A stretch of DNA of 64,000 bases from Pseudomonas capsici (GTDB lineage: Bacteria > Pseudomonadota > Gammaproteobacteria > Pseudomonadales > Pseudomonadaceae): assembly GCF_017165765.1 (NCBI RefSeq), contig NZ_JAFGZD010000004.1, positions 124,001-188,000 on the forward strand, in the 5' to 3' direction. This document shows positions 11,612 to 20,265 of the stretch, in pieces. Position 1 is the stretch's first letter; the number at the start of each line of letters is the position of its first letter. Position numbers and translations under genes: made by a program. Below the pieces are notes generated by a model that saw only the letters and a list, made by a program, of their open reading frames with translations, did not search any database and was not told where the DNA came from.

Positions 11612-12790
11612 TTACCCCAGATTCTTGCCCAGCAGAGCGTGATACAACTCGCTGTCACCCAGAATGCCGACCACCTTGTCGCCATCCTGCAGCACCAGTT
11701 TATTGCCGGTCTGGTAGCGGATCTGCAAGGCGTCGCGCATGCCGATATTGGAATGAACCAGCGTCGGACGGCGATCCAGGCTGGCCACGTCCTGACCCGG
11801 CGTCCAGTTCTGCAAGTCGAGCTGTGCAGCCCCTTGGCGGGCGCTCTTGATGACATTGCCTTCGGCCAGATCCAGCCAGGAGTCCACGCCAGGGTCCAGG
11901 CATACCGAACCGTTGATCCGGGTGCAATTGTCGACGCTGCGCATCAGGCTGCGGCCGCACAGTACGTTGAGCGGATTGGTATGGGCGACGAAGGTACGTA
12001 CGTAGTCATCGGCCGGGTTGAGGACGATCTCTTCGGGCACGCTGTACTGGATGATCCGACCGTCTTTCATGATTGCGATGCGGCTGCCCAGCTTGAGGGC
12101 TTCATCCAGGTCGTGGCTGACGAAAACGATGGTCTTGCTCAGCTTGCTTTGCAGGGCCAGCAGTTCGTCCTGCAGGCCTTGGCGGATCAGCGGGTCGAGC
12201 GCAGAGAAAGGTTCGTCCATCAGCAGGATGTCGGCGTCCATCGCCAGGGCCCGGGCCAGGCCGACACGCTGCTGCATGCCGCCCGACAGTTCATCGGGTT
12301 TCTTGTTGCGCCATTGGGTCAGGCCGACCAGTTCGAGTTTTTCGTCGACCAGCTTGCGCCGTTCCTTTTCCGGTCGTCCCTGCATTTCCAGGCCGAAGCT
12401 GATGTTCTCGCGAACGGTCAGCCAGGGCATCAGGGCGAACTTCTGGAACACCATCGCGATACGCTGGGTGCGCATCATTTTCAGTTCTGCCGCCGTGCAG
12501 TTGGCGATGTTGATCTGCGAGCCTTCATGCTCGACATACAACGAGCCACGGCTGACGGTATTGAGACCGTTGATGCAGCGCAACAGGCTGGACTTGCCCG
12601 AGCCTGAAAGGCCCATCAGGACGCAGATTTCGCCTTTCTCGATGGTCAGGCTGGCTTTTTCCACGCCGACGATCTGGCCGATTTTTTTCAGGATCTGGTC
12701 ACGCGTGAGGCCTTGGTCCAGCAGCTTGAGGGCCTCACGCGGATCCTTGGCGAAGATGACGTCTACCTGATCGAATTTGATGATACTCAT
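11612..12790 (-). CDS. cbcV: choline/betaine/carnitine ABC transporter ATP-binding protein CbcV
   Basis: ATPase of a type-I quaternary-amine importer (ProV/OpuAA family; called ChoV or CbcV in pseudomonads). Walker A GLSGSGKS is at residues 60-67, the signature LSGGMQQRVGLARAL and Walker B ILLMDEPFSALDP follow, then the switch histidine in FVSHDLDEA. The C-terminal part (about residues 285-392) is a CBS-type regulatory region of the kind that senses ionic strength or nucleotides in this family. The start at 12790 overlaps the stop of cbcW by four bases (ATGA), so the genes are coupled. The length of 392 residues is normal. Confidence 0.92.
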   Translation of the reverse strand: MSIIKFDQVDVIFAKDPREALKLLDQGLTRDQILKKIGQIVGVEKASLTIEKGEICVLMGLSGSGKSSLLRCINGLNTVSRGSLYVEHEGSQINIANCTAAELKMMRTQRIAMVFQKFALMPWLTVRENISFGLEMQGRPEKERRKLVDEKLELVGLTQWRNKKPDELSGGMQQRVGLARALAMDADILLMDEPFSALDPLIRQGLQDELLALQSKLSKTIVFVSHDLDEALKLGSRIAIMKDGRIIQYSVPEEIVLNPADDYVRTFVAHTNPLNVLCGRSLMRSVDNCTRINGSVCLDPGVDSWLDLAEGNVIKSARQGAAQLDLQNWTPGQDVASLDRRPTLVHSNIGMRDALQIRYQTGNKLVLQDGDKVVGILGDSELYHALLGKNLG

Positions 12791-13632
12791 GCGTCGGACC
12801 CTACCTTGGCTTCGGGTTGTTTGCAGATACGGTCGAGCATGATTGCCAGCAGTACGATCGCCAGACCGGCTTCGAAGCCCAGGGCGATATCGGCGGTGTT
12901 CAGTGCGTTGACCACGGGTTTGCCCAGACCGTCGGCACCCACCAGTGCGGCGATCACCACCATCGACAGCGACAGCATGATGCACTGGGTAATGCCGGCC
13001 GCGATGCTGGGCATGGCGTATGGCAGTTCAATGCGGGTCAGCAGCTGGCGACGTGAAGAGCCAAAGGCCTTGCCTGCATCGAGCAGTTCATGGGGTACAT
13101 CGCGAATGCCCAGATACGTCAGACGGATCGGCGCGGCGATGGCGAAGACCACTGTGGAAATCAGACCGGGCACTACGCCCAGACCGAACAGGGTCAGGGT
13201 TGGAATCAGATACACGAAGGTCGGTACGGTCTGCATCAGGTCCAGCAGCGGACGGATGACGGTATAGAACATGGGCTTGTGGGCCGCGACGATGCCCAGC
13301 GGCACCCCTATGACCACACAGACCAGTGTGGCGAACAGCACCTGAGCCAGGGTTTCCATGGTTTCCTGCCAGTAATGCAGGTTCAGGATCAGCAGGAAGG
13401 CCAGGATGACGAAGACCGTCAGGCCCCATTTGCGCTGGATGTAATGCGCCAGTGCCGCAATCAGGCCAATCAATACCAACGGGTTGAACCAGGTCAGGCC
13501 GAAGGTCAGGCCGTGGATCATCATTTCCAGGGTCGAGGCTATGGCGTCGAAGTAGTTGGCGCCGTTTTGCGTCAACCAGTCGACAAAGATCGCGATGTAC
13601 TCGCCCAGAGGGATTTTATGGTCAGTCAGCAT
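12787..13632 (-). CDS. cbcW: choline/betaine/carnitine ABC transporter permease CbcW
   Basis: Inner-membrane permease of the ProW/OpuAB family, 281 residues, with several strongly hydrophobic segments (for example GLIAALAHYI, VFVILAFLLIL, FATLVCVVIGVPLGIVAA). The EAA-type loop is near GKAFGSSRRQLLTRIELPYAMPSI, where it would contact CbcV. The ATG at 13632 begins MLTDHKIPLGEYIA; the longer open frame upstream has no family character. It lies between cbcX (64 bases upstream) and cbcV (4-base overlap) in one operon. Pseudomonas Cbc complexes can be served by several binding proteins for choline, betaine and carnitine. Confidence 0.92.
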   Translation of the reverse strand: MLTDHKIPLGEYIAIFVDWLTQNGANYFDAIASTLEMMIHGLTFGLTWFNPLVLIGLIAALAHYIQRKWGLTVFVILAFLLILNLHYWQETMETLAQVLFATLVCVVIGVPLGIVAAHKPMFYTVIRPLLDLMQTVPTFVYLIPTLTLFGLGVVPGLISTVVFAIAAPIRLTYLGIRDVPHELLDAGKAFGSSRRQLLTRIELPYAMPSIAAGITQCIMLSLSMVVIAALVGADGLGKPVVNALNTADIALGFEAGLAIVLLAIMLDRICKQPEAKVGSDA

Positions 13633-13696
13633 GGTATCGATTGTCCGCTTGCGGGAAGAAATGGGACAACAGGCGGGCAGGCCGCCTGCCATCGTC

Positions 13697-14644
13697 TTAC
13701 TGTGTCAGTTTGGCCTTGGCAGCCTCCAGGCCTGGCTTGCCGTCTACTGTGGTGACGCCGGCGAGCCAGGTGTCGAGTACTTGAGGGTTGTTCTTGATCC
13801 ACGCCCTGGCGGCGGCATCGGGTTTCATCTTGTCGTCCAGTACATTGCCCATCAGGGTGCTTTCCATGTTCAGGGTGAACGAGAGATTCTTCAGCAACTG
13901 GCCGACGTTGCTGCACTCTTGTACATAGCCCTTGCGTGTATTGGTGAAGATAGTGGCCTGACCGAAGTTGGGTCCGAAATACTCGTCGCCACCGGTCAGG
14001 TACTGCATCTTGAAGCGGGTGTTCATCGGGTGGGGTTCCCAGCCCAGAAAGACCACGTCCGTAGAGCGTCGAGTGGCACGGTCGACCTGCGACAGCATTC
14101 CTGCCTCACTGGATTCGACGACCTTGAAGCCAGCGTCCTTCAGGCCGAAGGCGTTCTTGTCGATCATGCTCTGGATCAGGCGATTGCCGTCGTTGCCCGG
14201 CTCGATCCCGTAGATCTTGCCGTCGAGTTCCTTCTTGAATTTCGCAATATCGGAGAAGTCTTTCAGACCCTTGTCGTAAAGCGCCTGCGGGACGGCCAGC
14301 GTGTACTTGGCGTTTTCGAGGTTGGCGCGAACGGTTTCCACGGTTCCCGCTTCGCGGTAGGCCTTGATGTCGTTTTCCATGGTGGGCATCCAGTTGCCCA
14401 GGAATACGTCCATGTTCTTGCCATCAGCCAGGGACTTGTAGGTCACGGGAACTGAAATCATGGTGGTCTTGGTCTGGTAACCCAGGGATTCGAGCACGAC
14501 GCTGGTCACAGCAGTGGTGACGGTGATGTCAGTCCAGCCTACGTCCGAGAATTTGACTGTATGGCAGGCCTCTGGCTCGGCGGCCTGGGCCAGCAACGGC
14601 AAGCCGAGCGTGGCGGCCAACAGCAAGGATTTAGAACCTTTCAT
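13697..14644 (-). CDS. cbcX: choline-binding periplasmic protein CbcX (ChoX)
   Basis: Periplasmic binding protein of the OpuAC/ProX family feeding the CbcWV permease. A signal peptide covers residues 1 to about 22 (MKGSKSLLLAATLGLPLLAQA). The mature protein opens CHTVKFSDVGWTDITVTTAV, and the tryptophans in VGWTD, FLGNWMPTM and FLGWEPHPM are of the kind that box the trimethylammonium group. The ATG at 14644 puts the signal peptide at the N-terminus. It is the first gene of cbcXWV. A tandem 21-bp repeat about 155-195 bases upstream is a candidate GbdR site. Of the known paralogues, the adjacent-gene copy is the choline-specific one. Confidence 0.91.
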   Translation of the reverse strand: MKGSKSLLLAATLGLPLLAQAAEPEACHTVKFSDVGWTDITVTTAVTSVVLESLGYQTKTTMISVPVTYKSLADGKNMDVFLGNWMPTMENDIKAYREAGTVETVRANLENAKYTLAVPQALYDKGLKDFSDIAKFKKELDGKIYGIEPGNDGNRLIQSMIDKNAFGLKDAGFKVVESSEAGMLSQVDRATRRSTDVVFLGWEPHPMNTRFKMQYLTGGDEYFGPNFGQATIFTNTRKGYVQECSNVGQLLKNLSFTLNMESTLMGNVLDDKMKPDAAARAWIKNNPQVLDTWLAGVTTVDGKPGLEAAKAKLTQ

Positions 14645-15353
14645 GGGGGTGGACTCCTGTGAATTCTGTCTATTCATCTCATCAGCTATTGGGCGCTGAC
14701 ACGGCTTGTTGTGTTGGCAAAAGGTTTTGCGAAGCTCTTTCACTGCGCCCGGCGATCGAGTCGAAGCCGATCATGTAACAGTGAAAATCAAACGCCTACA
14801 GGGGGCGTCGTATCCAGTACAGGCGGGGTCGTATCCAGTGTGAGCAACGTCGCTTACAGATTTTTTCCCACCTGCAAGCGCACTTCTACCGGTTGGGGGG
14901 CCGCTGAAAACGGCCAGATAATGGAGGCTACAAGGTGTATTGAAGTTCACTTGTACGGCTCCTTCTCGCGTGTCGACGGCGAACGGCTTGCTCGCTTTTC
15001 GATCATGGCTGCCAGGAGCCGCCACCTTTTAGCGCGAAAAAAATCGCTTATGACACTGTGCCATTGCCCTGTGCGATGAGTGACACCGTTGTGCAGCATC
15101 ATTCGTTTCCGTTTCCCGAAAGTGCTACCGAACTGCTCACGCCTCCTTGCCGTGCGTGGCTCTCGCGTCGCAATTGGATACGCCGGTCGCACCTGAATAG
15201 ACGCATCACGACGTCGCTTTCAGGGGTTATTGAATGGCTATTCAGTTTTAGGCATGGGATTTGCGATGGGCTTGGAAGGCCATGCATGAAGCAAGGCTAC
15301 TAAGAAGAGCCTCGCCTGAGGCCAACTAAACGCCAAGAGTGAGGAGATACGTG
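14645..15353. other. 709-bp intergenic region between cbcX and gbdR
   Basis: No convincing gene is present; the open frames here lack a ribosome site and family features. It holds the divergent promoters of cbcXWV and gbdR and a tandem 21-bp direct repeat (14798-14839). Some Pseudomonas genomes carry an L-serine dehydratase gene at this place; no trace of it is visible here. Confidence 0.6.
14798..14839. promoter_or_regulatory. tandem 21-bp direct repeat, candidate GbdR binding site
   Basis: Two abutting 21-bp units at 14798-14818 and 14819-14839 are identical at 19 of 21 positions and share GTCGTATCCAGT. The 21-bp period is two helical turns, the spacing expected for the two half-sites of a dimeric AraC-family activator. 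Position between cbcX and gbdR makes GbdR the obvious candidate. Binding is inferred. Confidence 0.6.
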
Positions 15354-16457
15354 ATGACTTCGTTCAATGCAGGGGCACAACCCCAGAACCGCGCGCCACA
15401 GTCCATCGGCTTTTTGTTGCTGGACAACTTCACTCTGATCTCACTCGCATCGGCGGTCGAACCCCTGCGCATGGCCAACCAGCTTTCGGGCCGTGAGCTT
15501 TATCGCTGGACCACCCTGAGTGTGGACGGCAACCAGGTCTGGGCCAGCGATGGTCTGCAGATCACCCCGGATGCCGCCATGCAAAAGGCACCGGCACTGG
15601 ATACCGTCATTGTCTGCGGCGGTGTCGGCATTCAACGCACCGTTACCCGTGAACACGTGAGCTGGCTGCAAAGCCAGGCCCGTCAGTCCCGTCGTCTGGG
15701 CGCTGTATGTACCGGCAGTTGGGCACTGGCCTGCGCAGGCCTGCTCGATGGTTTCGATTGCAGTGTCCACTGGGAATGTCTGGCGGCGATGCAGGAAGCC
15801 TTTCCGCGTGTATCCATGAGCACGCGTCTGTTCACCCTGGACCGCAACCGTTTCACCAGTTCCGGCGGCACCGCGCCGCTGGACATGATGCTGCACCTGA
15901 TCAGTCGCGATCATGGTCGTGAATTGTCGGCAGCGATTTCCGAGATGTTCGTCTACGAGCGTATCCGTAACGAGCAGGATCACCAGCGCGTTCCGCTCAA
16001 GCACATGCTGGGCACCAACCAGCCCAAGCTGCAGGAAATCGTGGCCTTGATGGAGGCCAACCTCGAGGAGCCGATCGACCTTGATGAACTGGCGGTTTAC
16101 GTGTCGGTTTCCCGCAGGCAACTGGAGCGACTGTTCCAGAAGTACCTGCATTGTTCACCGTCGCGTTACTACCTCAAGCTGCGTCTGATCCGCGCCCGGC
16201 AACTGCTCAAGCAGACGCCCATGTCGATCATTGAGGTGGCATCGGTCTGCGGCTTCGTGTCGACGCCCCATTTCTCCAAGTGTTACCGCGAATACTTCGG
16301 TATCCCGCCACGCGATGAGCGTGTGGGCTCGAACACTGCCCAGCAGGTCGCCATGATGCCAATCCCTCAGGCGCTGGTACTGGCTCCGCTGTCCGGCCCC
16401 ATGTCGGCATTGAGTCAGGCGCGTAACGAATCGACATTTGCGAGTGTGAGGTTGTAA
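15354..16457 (+). CDS. gbdR: AraC/GlxA-family glycine betaine/dimethylglycine regulator GbdR
   Basis: The 367-residue activator has an N-terminal DJ-1/class I glutamine amidotransferase-like sensor domain (from SIGFLLLDNFTLISLASAVEPLRMANQL, with the CTGSWALACAGLLDG nucleophile-elbow region). The C-terminal AraC helix-turn-helix domain spans roughly residues 215-315 (LAVYVSVSRRQLERLFQKYL and VASVCGFVSTPHFSKCYREYFG). In P. aeruginosa GbdR responds to glycine betaine and dimethylglycine and activates betaine catabolism, cbcXWV and sarcosine genes. The ATG at 15354 has GAGGAG 8 bases upstream and matches the known N-terminus MTSFN; a slightly earlier in-frame start has no such site. It stands alone, divergent from cbcX. 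Confidence 0.93.
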   Translation: MTSFNAGAQPQNRAPQSIGFLLLDNFTLISLASAVEPLRMANQLSGRELYRWTTLSVDGNQVWASDGLQITPDAAMQKAPALDTVIVCGGVGIQRTVTREHVSWLQSQARQSRRLGAVCTGSWALACAGLLDGFDCSVHWECLAAMQEAFPRVSMSTRLFTLDRNRFTSSGGTAPLDMMLHLISRDHGRELSAAISEMFVYERIRNEQDHQRVPLKHMLGTNQPKLQEIVALMEANLEEPIDLDELAVYVSVSRRQLERLFQKYLHCSPSRYYLKLRLIRARQLLKQTPMSIIEVASVCGFVSTPHFSKCYREYFGIPPRDERVGSNTAQQVAMMPIPQALVLAPLSGPMSALSQARNESTFASVRL

Positions 16458-16464
16458 GGCACTG

Positions 16465-16517
16465 TCGCGAATGAATTCGCTCCCATAATCACCGGATGGG
16501 AGCGACTTCAGTCGCGA
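16465..16517. repeat. REP-type inverted repeat
   Basis: TCGCGAATGAATTCGCTCCC and its partial complement TGGGAGCGACTTCAGTCGCGA lie between the convergent ends of gbdR and the chemoreceptor gene. They could act as a bidirectional transcript end. Confidence 0.7.
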
Positions 16518-16522
16518 AGCCC

Positions 16523-18148
16523 TTACAGACTGAACCGCGAAACCATGCTGTTCAGGTCGACGGCCAGACGCGACAGTTCGTTGCTGGCGGCTGTTGTCTG
16601 GTTGGCACCTGTGGTGGACTGGGCTGACAGGTCGCGAATGTTCACCAGATTGCGGTCGACCTCACGGGCGACTTGAGCCTGTTCTTCGGCGGCGCTGGCG
16701 ATGACCAGGTTGCGCTCGTTGATTTCTTCCACCGCCGTGTGAATGGTTTCCAGCGCCAGACCAGCACCTTTGGCGATGCTCAGGGTCGATTCGGCGCGCT
16801 CGGTGCTGTTACGCATCGAATTCACGGCCTGTTCGGTACCACCCTGGATGCTGCCGATCATGCGTTCGATTTCGCTGGTCGACTGCTGGGTGCGATGAGC
16901 CAGGGCGCGGACTTCGTCGGCCACGACGGCAAAACCGCGTCCGGCCTCACCGGCGCGGGCAGCCTCGATGGCCGCGTTGAGGGCCAGCAGGTTGGTCTGG
17001 TCGGCAAGGCCGCGGATCACATCCAGTACCTTGCCGATATCGCGGGACTCTTCAGCCAGATTGCTGATGAGTTCGGCGGTGCTCTGCACGTCGCCGCTCA
17101 TGCGCTCGATGGCATTGACGGTTTCCACCACCAGATCACGACCGTCTCCAGCCGACGAGGTCGCGCTTTTCGAGGCTTCGGAGGTGCTGGTCGCGTTGCG
17201 GGCAACTTCTTCGACGGCGCTGGTCATTTCGTTGACCGCAGTGGCAGCCTGTTCGATTTCATTGTTCTGTTGCGCCAGGCCGCGAGCGCTTTCGTCGGTT
17301 ACCGCATTCAGTTCTTCTGCTGCCGAGGCCAGTTGAGTGGCTGAGCCGGAAATGCGTTGCAGGGTGTCGCGCAGCTTGCCTTGCATGGTTTGCATGGCCA
17401 GCAGCAGGCGACCTGCTTCGTCGGTGCCGTCGACTTCGATCGGACGAGTCAGATTGCCTTCGGCAATGGTTTCGGCTGCATGCAGGGCTGCTGAAATCGG
17501 GCGGGTAATGCTCTTGGTCAACAGCCAGGCGAACAGGATGGTCAGCAGCGTAGCGGTGATCAACAGGCCGATGACCAGATTGAAGGCCGAGGCATATTCC
17601 TGGGCTGCCTGCTTTTTGGTGTCGTTCAACTGCTCCGTGTTGATGTCCACCAGTTTGCTGAGCACGACGTTCATCTGGTCGGAGTTGCTGAGCATTTCGT
17701 TATTGAGCAGGTCTTGCAGCTCATCGATCCTGTTGGCCCGGGTCAGGACTTTCATGCGCTCTTCGAGCTGGCGATATTGCCCGAGCAATTGCACGTACTG
17801 GTTGTAGAGAGCCTGCTCTTTCGGGTCACCGATCAGTTTTTCGTAAATGGCCTGGGCTTCACCGATCTGCTTGTTACGCATGGCCAGCAAGTCGATGGTT
17901 TTCTGCTGGATATCCGGTTCCCGATTGACCAGCAGGCGATAGGAAAGCACCCGCAGGCGAATACTCACCTCGGCAAATCGATCCAGGCTCTTGATACTGG
18001 GCACGCTGTTTTCGGCCAGGGTTTCGGTGGCCACACGGATCTTGCTCATCTGTGAAAGGGCGAAAATGCCCAGGATCAGCATGAGAGTGCCGATCACGGC
18101 AAAGCCGAGGAACGCACGTGGCGCGATGTTCATATTACGTAGTGACAT
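16523..18148 (-). CDS. methyl-accepting chemotaxis protein with 4-helix-bundle sensor
   Basis: The 541-residue transmembrane chemoreceptor has a first membrane segment at about residues 13-33 (FLGFAVIGTLMLILGIFAL) and a periplasmic four-helix-bundle sensor to about residue 185. The second membrane segment is LVIGLLITATLLTILFAWLL, followed by a HAMP domain. The cytoplasmic signalling helices include the hairpin tip IEAARAGEAGRGFAVVADEVRALA. It couples to CheA/CheW. The ligand is unknown; its position beside gbdR and cbc raises the possibility of a quaternary amine, but that is inference only. The start at 18148 (MSLRNMNI) is used; MNIAPRA, five codons on, is an alternative. Confidence 0.9.
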   Translation of the reverse strand: MSLRNMNIAPRAFLGFAVIGTLMLILGIFALSQMSKIRVATETLAENSVPSIKSLDRFAEVSIRLRVLSYRLLVNREPDIQQKTIDLLAMRNKQIGEAQAIYEKLIGDPKEQALYNQYVQLLGQYRQLEERMKVLTRANRIDELQDLLNNEMLSNSDQMNVVLSKLVDINTEQLNDTKKQAAQEYASAFNLVIGLLITATLLTILFAWLLTKSITRPISAALHAAETIAEGNLTRPIEVDGTDEAGRLLLAMQTMQGKLRDTLQRISGSATQLASAAEELNAVTDESARGLAQQNNEIEQAATAVNEMTSAVEEVARNATSTSEASKSATSSAGDGRDLVVETVNAIERMSGDVQSTAELISNLAEESRDIGKVLDVIRGLADQTNLLALNAAIEAARAGEAGRGFAVVADEVRALAHRTQQSTSEIERMIGSIQGGTEQAVNSMRNSTERAESTLSIAKGAGLALETIHTAVEEINERNLVIASAAEEQAQVAREVDRNLVNIRDLSAQSTTGANQTTAASNELSRLAVDLNSMVSRFSL

Positions 18149-18527
18149 GGAAGCTTCCAGAAGTCAGGCGCGTTCCATGCGTCGTATAAAGGAGAAGGCG
18201 ATTTCGTGATGTTGGCTGCCTATCGGTTCTACAACGAAAGTCTTGAGGTCAGGACACGTACTTTGAGGGGCTGGATTTCTGGCGCCTTTTTCAGAAAACC
18301 GAAAAAACACCCGCAAGTGCTTGAAACCACTGGGGCGGGCCGTTTGCGAGTGATGGCACCGGGATTTTTACTGCGCGCTTTTGTCGCAGCAGCGGTGTTC
18401 TGACGAACCGCAGGAACCCGATGGGCAAAATGCAGTCCCATGGCCTCTGAAGCCTTGCTTTGTTCTGGCATGCGTAAAGACTTTTCTTTATCGTGTGCGC
18501 CCGTTGAAATTTGCTTGAGAAATCAGA
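18149..18527. other. 379-bp intergenic region
   Basis: It separates the divergent chemoreceptor and the TIGR02449-zapA pair. The 65-codon open frame within it has no family features or convincing ribosome site. I see no 6S RNA here. Promoters of both units must lie here, but I cannot place them with confidence. Confidence 0.5.
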
Positions 18528-18761
18528 ATGTTGGAAACCTCCCTCAGCCAGTTGGAACAGCTTGTCGGTGACCTGGTGCAACAGAACCAGCAACTGCAGG
18601 ACACAAACGCGCAACTGAGCGCCGAACTTGCCAAAGCCAGGGATGAGAACGACAGCCTGCAGTTGAGCCTGATGGAACAGGAAGAGAAACAAGGCAGTAC
18701 CGCTGCACGTATTCAGGCACTGGTCGAACGCGCAACCAGCGCAAGTGCTGTCGGCGCATGA
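18528..18761 (+). CDS. TIGR02449-type small coiled-coil protein
   Basis: The 77-residue protein is almost all heptad-like (LEQLVGDLVQQNQQLQDTNAQLSAELAKAR), predicting a coiled coil. It resembles the TIGR02449 family, short proteins usually encoded directly before zapA in gamma-proteobacteria and often related to ZapB-like partners. Its stop overlaps the zapA-like start by four bases (ATGA), so the two are co-translated. The ATG at 18528 follows GAGAAATCAGA, a weak ribosome site. Its role is not established; partnering with the adjacent ZapA-like protein is inferred. Confidence 0.75.
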   Translation: MLETSLSQLEQLVGDLVQQNQQLQDTNAQLSAELAKARDENDSLQLSLMEQEEKQGSTAARIQALVERATSASAVGA

Positions 18762-19060
18762 GCTACGACAGAAACGGGGTAACCGTTCTCTCCATCCTGG
18801 GTAACGAATATTCGATCAAGGCACCGGCAGGCGAGGACAAGACGCTTTTGCAGGCCGCAGCGATGCTCCAGGCATCCCTTGCCGATACCAAGCGCAAGTA
18901 TCCGACCCTGATCGGTGATCGCCTGCTGGTGCTGGCGGCGCTGAATCTGTGCTCGCAGCAGATCGAGCTTGAGCAGCAGCACAAGGTCGAACTGGCACGT
19001 TATCAGGAACAGGTCAGCGCGACGGTGGATGTGATTTCCAAGACTATTTCGCAGGGTTGA
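18758..19060 (+). CDS. ZapA-like cell-division protein (probable second paralogue)
   Basis: The 100-residue protein has the ZapA layout: an N-terminal small domain (VTVLSILGNEYSIKAPAGEDKTLLQAAAML) and a C-terminal helix (LVLAALNLCSQQIELEQQHKVELARY) that would form the dimeric coiled coil. ZapA crosslinks FtsZ filaments at midcell. In Pseudomonas the canonical zapA is followed by 6S RNA and a 5-formyl-THF cyclo-ligase gene. Here it is followed by a REP repeat and convergent ltaE, and the sequence differs from the canonical protein as I remember it. It is therefore probably a second, divergent ZapA. The start is fixed by the 4-base overlap with the preceding gene. Confidence 0.75.
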   Translation: MSYDRNGVTVLSILGNEYSIKAPAGEDKTLLQAAAMLQASLADTKRKYPTLIGDRLLVLAALNLCSQQIELEQQHKVELARYQEQVSATVDVISKTISQG

Positions 19061-19071
19061 GTTGTTACCTG

Positions 19072-19116
19072 TTCGCGAATGAATTCGCTCCCGCACGGTA
19101 GCGAATTCATTCGCGA
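19072..19116. repeat. REP-type inverted repeat
   Basis: TTCGCGAATGAATTCGCTCC with its complement ending GAATTCATTCGCGA, between the convergent zapA-like and ltaE genes. It belongs to the GCGAATGAATTCGC family. Confidence 0.75.
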
Positions 19117-19121
19117 TAACC

Positions 19122-20162
19122 CTAACCCTGCATCACCAGGCGAATATCGGCTGCCAGTTCCCGCACTCGTGCTTCTTCGGTATCCCAGGAGCACATGAAG
19201 CGTGCGCCGCCCTTGCCGATGAAGGTGTAGAAACGCCAGCCCCTGGCGGTCAATGCCGCAATCGCCGGTTCCGAAAGTTGCAGGAATACGCCGTTGGCCT
19301 GCACCGGGAACATCAGTTCAACGCCGGGAATATCCTTGACCAGTTCGGCCAGCAATTGCGCGCAATGGTTGGCGTGGCGCGCATGTTTGAGCCAGGCGTC
19401 GTTTTCCAGCAGCCCGACCCATGGCGCGGACAGGAAGCGCATTTTCGAGGCCAGTTGCCCGGCCTGTTTGCAGCGATAGTCAAAGTCTTCGGCCAGGTCA
19501 TGGTTGAAGAACAGGATGGCTTCGCCCACCGCCATGCCGTTCTTGGTGCCGCCAAAGCACAGCACATCGACGCCTGACTTCCAGGTCAGTTCGGCGGGTG
19601 AGCAGTCCAGATAGGCGCATGCATTGGAAAAGCGGGCACCGTCCATATGCAGATGCAGGCCAAGCTCCTTGCAGGTGGCGCTGATCGCCCGGAGTTCTTC
19701 CGGCAGGTAGACACCGCCGACTTCCGTCGCCTGGGTCAGAGTCACGACCCGGGGTTTGGGGTAGTGGATGTCCTGACGCTTGAGCGCCACTTCGCGGATC
19801 GATTCAGGCGTCAGCTTGCCGCCCGAGCTTGGGGCGGTCAGCAGTTTGGAACCGTTGGAGAAGAATTCAGGCGCACCGCATTCGTCTGTTTCGACGTGGG
19901 CAGTTTCCGAACAGATGACACTGTGATAACTCTGGCACAGCGACGACAGCGCCAACGAGTTGGCCGCCGTGCCGTTGAAGGCAAAGAACACTTCGCAATC
20001 GGTTTCGAACAATCGACGGAAATCGTCGGAGGCGCGGGCAGTCCACTGGTCATCGCCATAGGCACGTTGATGCCCCTTGTTCGCCTGTTCCATGGCTGCC
20101 CAGGCTTCTGGGCAGATGCCGGAATAGTTGTCGCTGGCGAACTGTTGGCTTTGGTCTGTCAT
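19122..20162 (-). CDS. ltaE: low-specificity L-threonine aldolase
   Basis: PLP enzyme that cleaves threonine and allo-threonine to glycine and acetaldehyde. The 346-residue protein has the family landmarks DNYSGICPEAW, YGDDQWT, FNGTAANSLAL, HVETDECGAPE and VLCFGGTKNGMAVGEA, where the lysine forms the PLP Schiff base. The ATG at 20162 gives the usual N-terminus (MTDQSQQFASDNYSG); the longer frame overlaps the divergent TraX-like promoter region. Production or removal of glycine ties it to the neighbouring betaine-glycine-serine genes; P. aeruginosa keeps the same gene near its gbc and sox genes. Confidence 0.92.
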   Translation of the reverse strand: MTDQSQQFASDNYSGICPEAWAAMEQANKGHQRAYGDDQWTARASDDFRRLFETDCEVFFAFNGTAANSLALSSLCQSYHSVICSETAHVETDECGAPEFFSNGSKLLTAPSSGGKLTPESIREVALKRQDIHYPKPRVVTLTQATEVGGVYLPEELRAISATCKELGLHLHMDGARFSNACAYLDCSPAELTWKSGVDVLCFGGTKNGMAVGEAILFFNHDLAEDFDYRCKQAGQLASKMRFLSAPWVGLLENDAWLKHARHANHCAQLLAELVKDIPGVELMFPVQANGVFLQLSEPAIAALTARGWRFYTFIGKGGARFMCSWDTEEARVRELAADIRLVMQG

Positions 20163-20265
20163 GGCCGATTCCTTGTGGTCGTTTATGGTGCGCACTTTAG
20201 CGAACAATGCCGTGTCGAGTAACGCCATTGTTAATGGTTGGAATGCTTTTATTTTCGGGAGCGAT

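Noticed and set aside
14711..15079. 122-codon open frame between cbcX and gbdR
   Set aside because: No ribosome site, low-complexity translation and it covers the tandem repeat of the presumed regulatory region.
10819..15353. A BCCT choline transporter (betT) gene expected beside betI
   Set aside because: No such gene is present in this locus; uptake appears to rely on cbcXWV and possibly unlinked transporters.
18206..18403. 65-codon open frame between the chemoreceptor and the TIGR02449 gene
   Set aside because: No good ribosome site, no homology recognised and composition unlike neighbouring genes.
19061..19121. 6S RNA gene expected after zapA
   Set aside because: Only about 60 bases separate zapA from ltaE, and these are a REP repeat; there is no room for a 6S RNA of about 180 bases.
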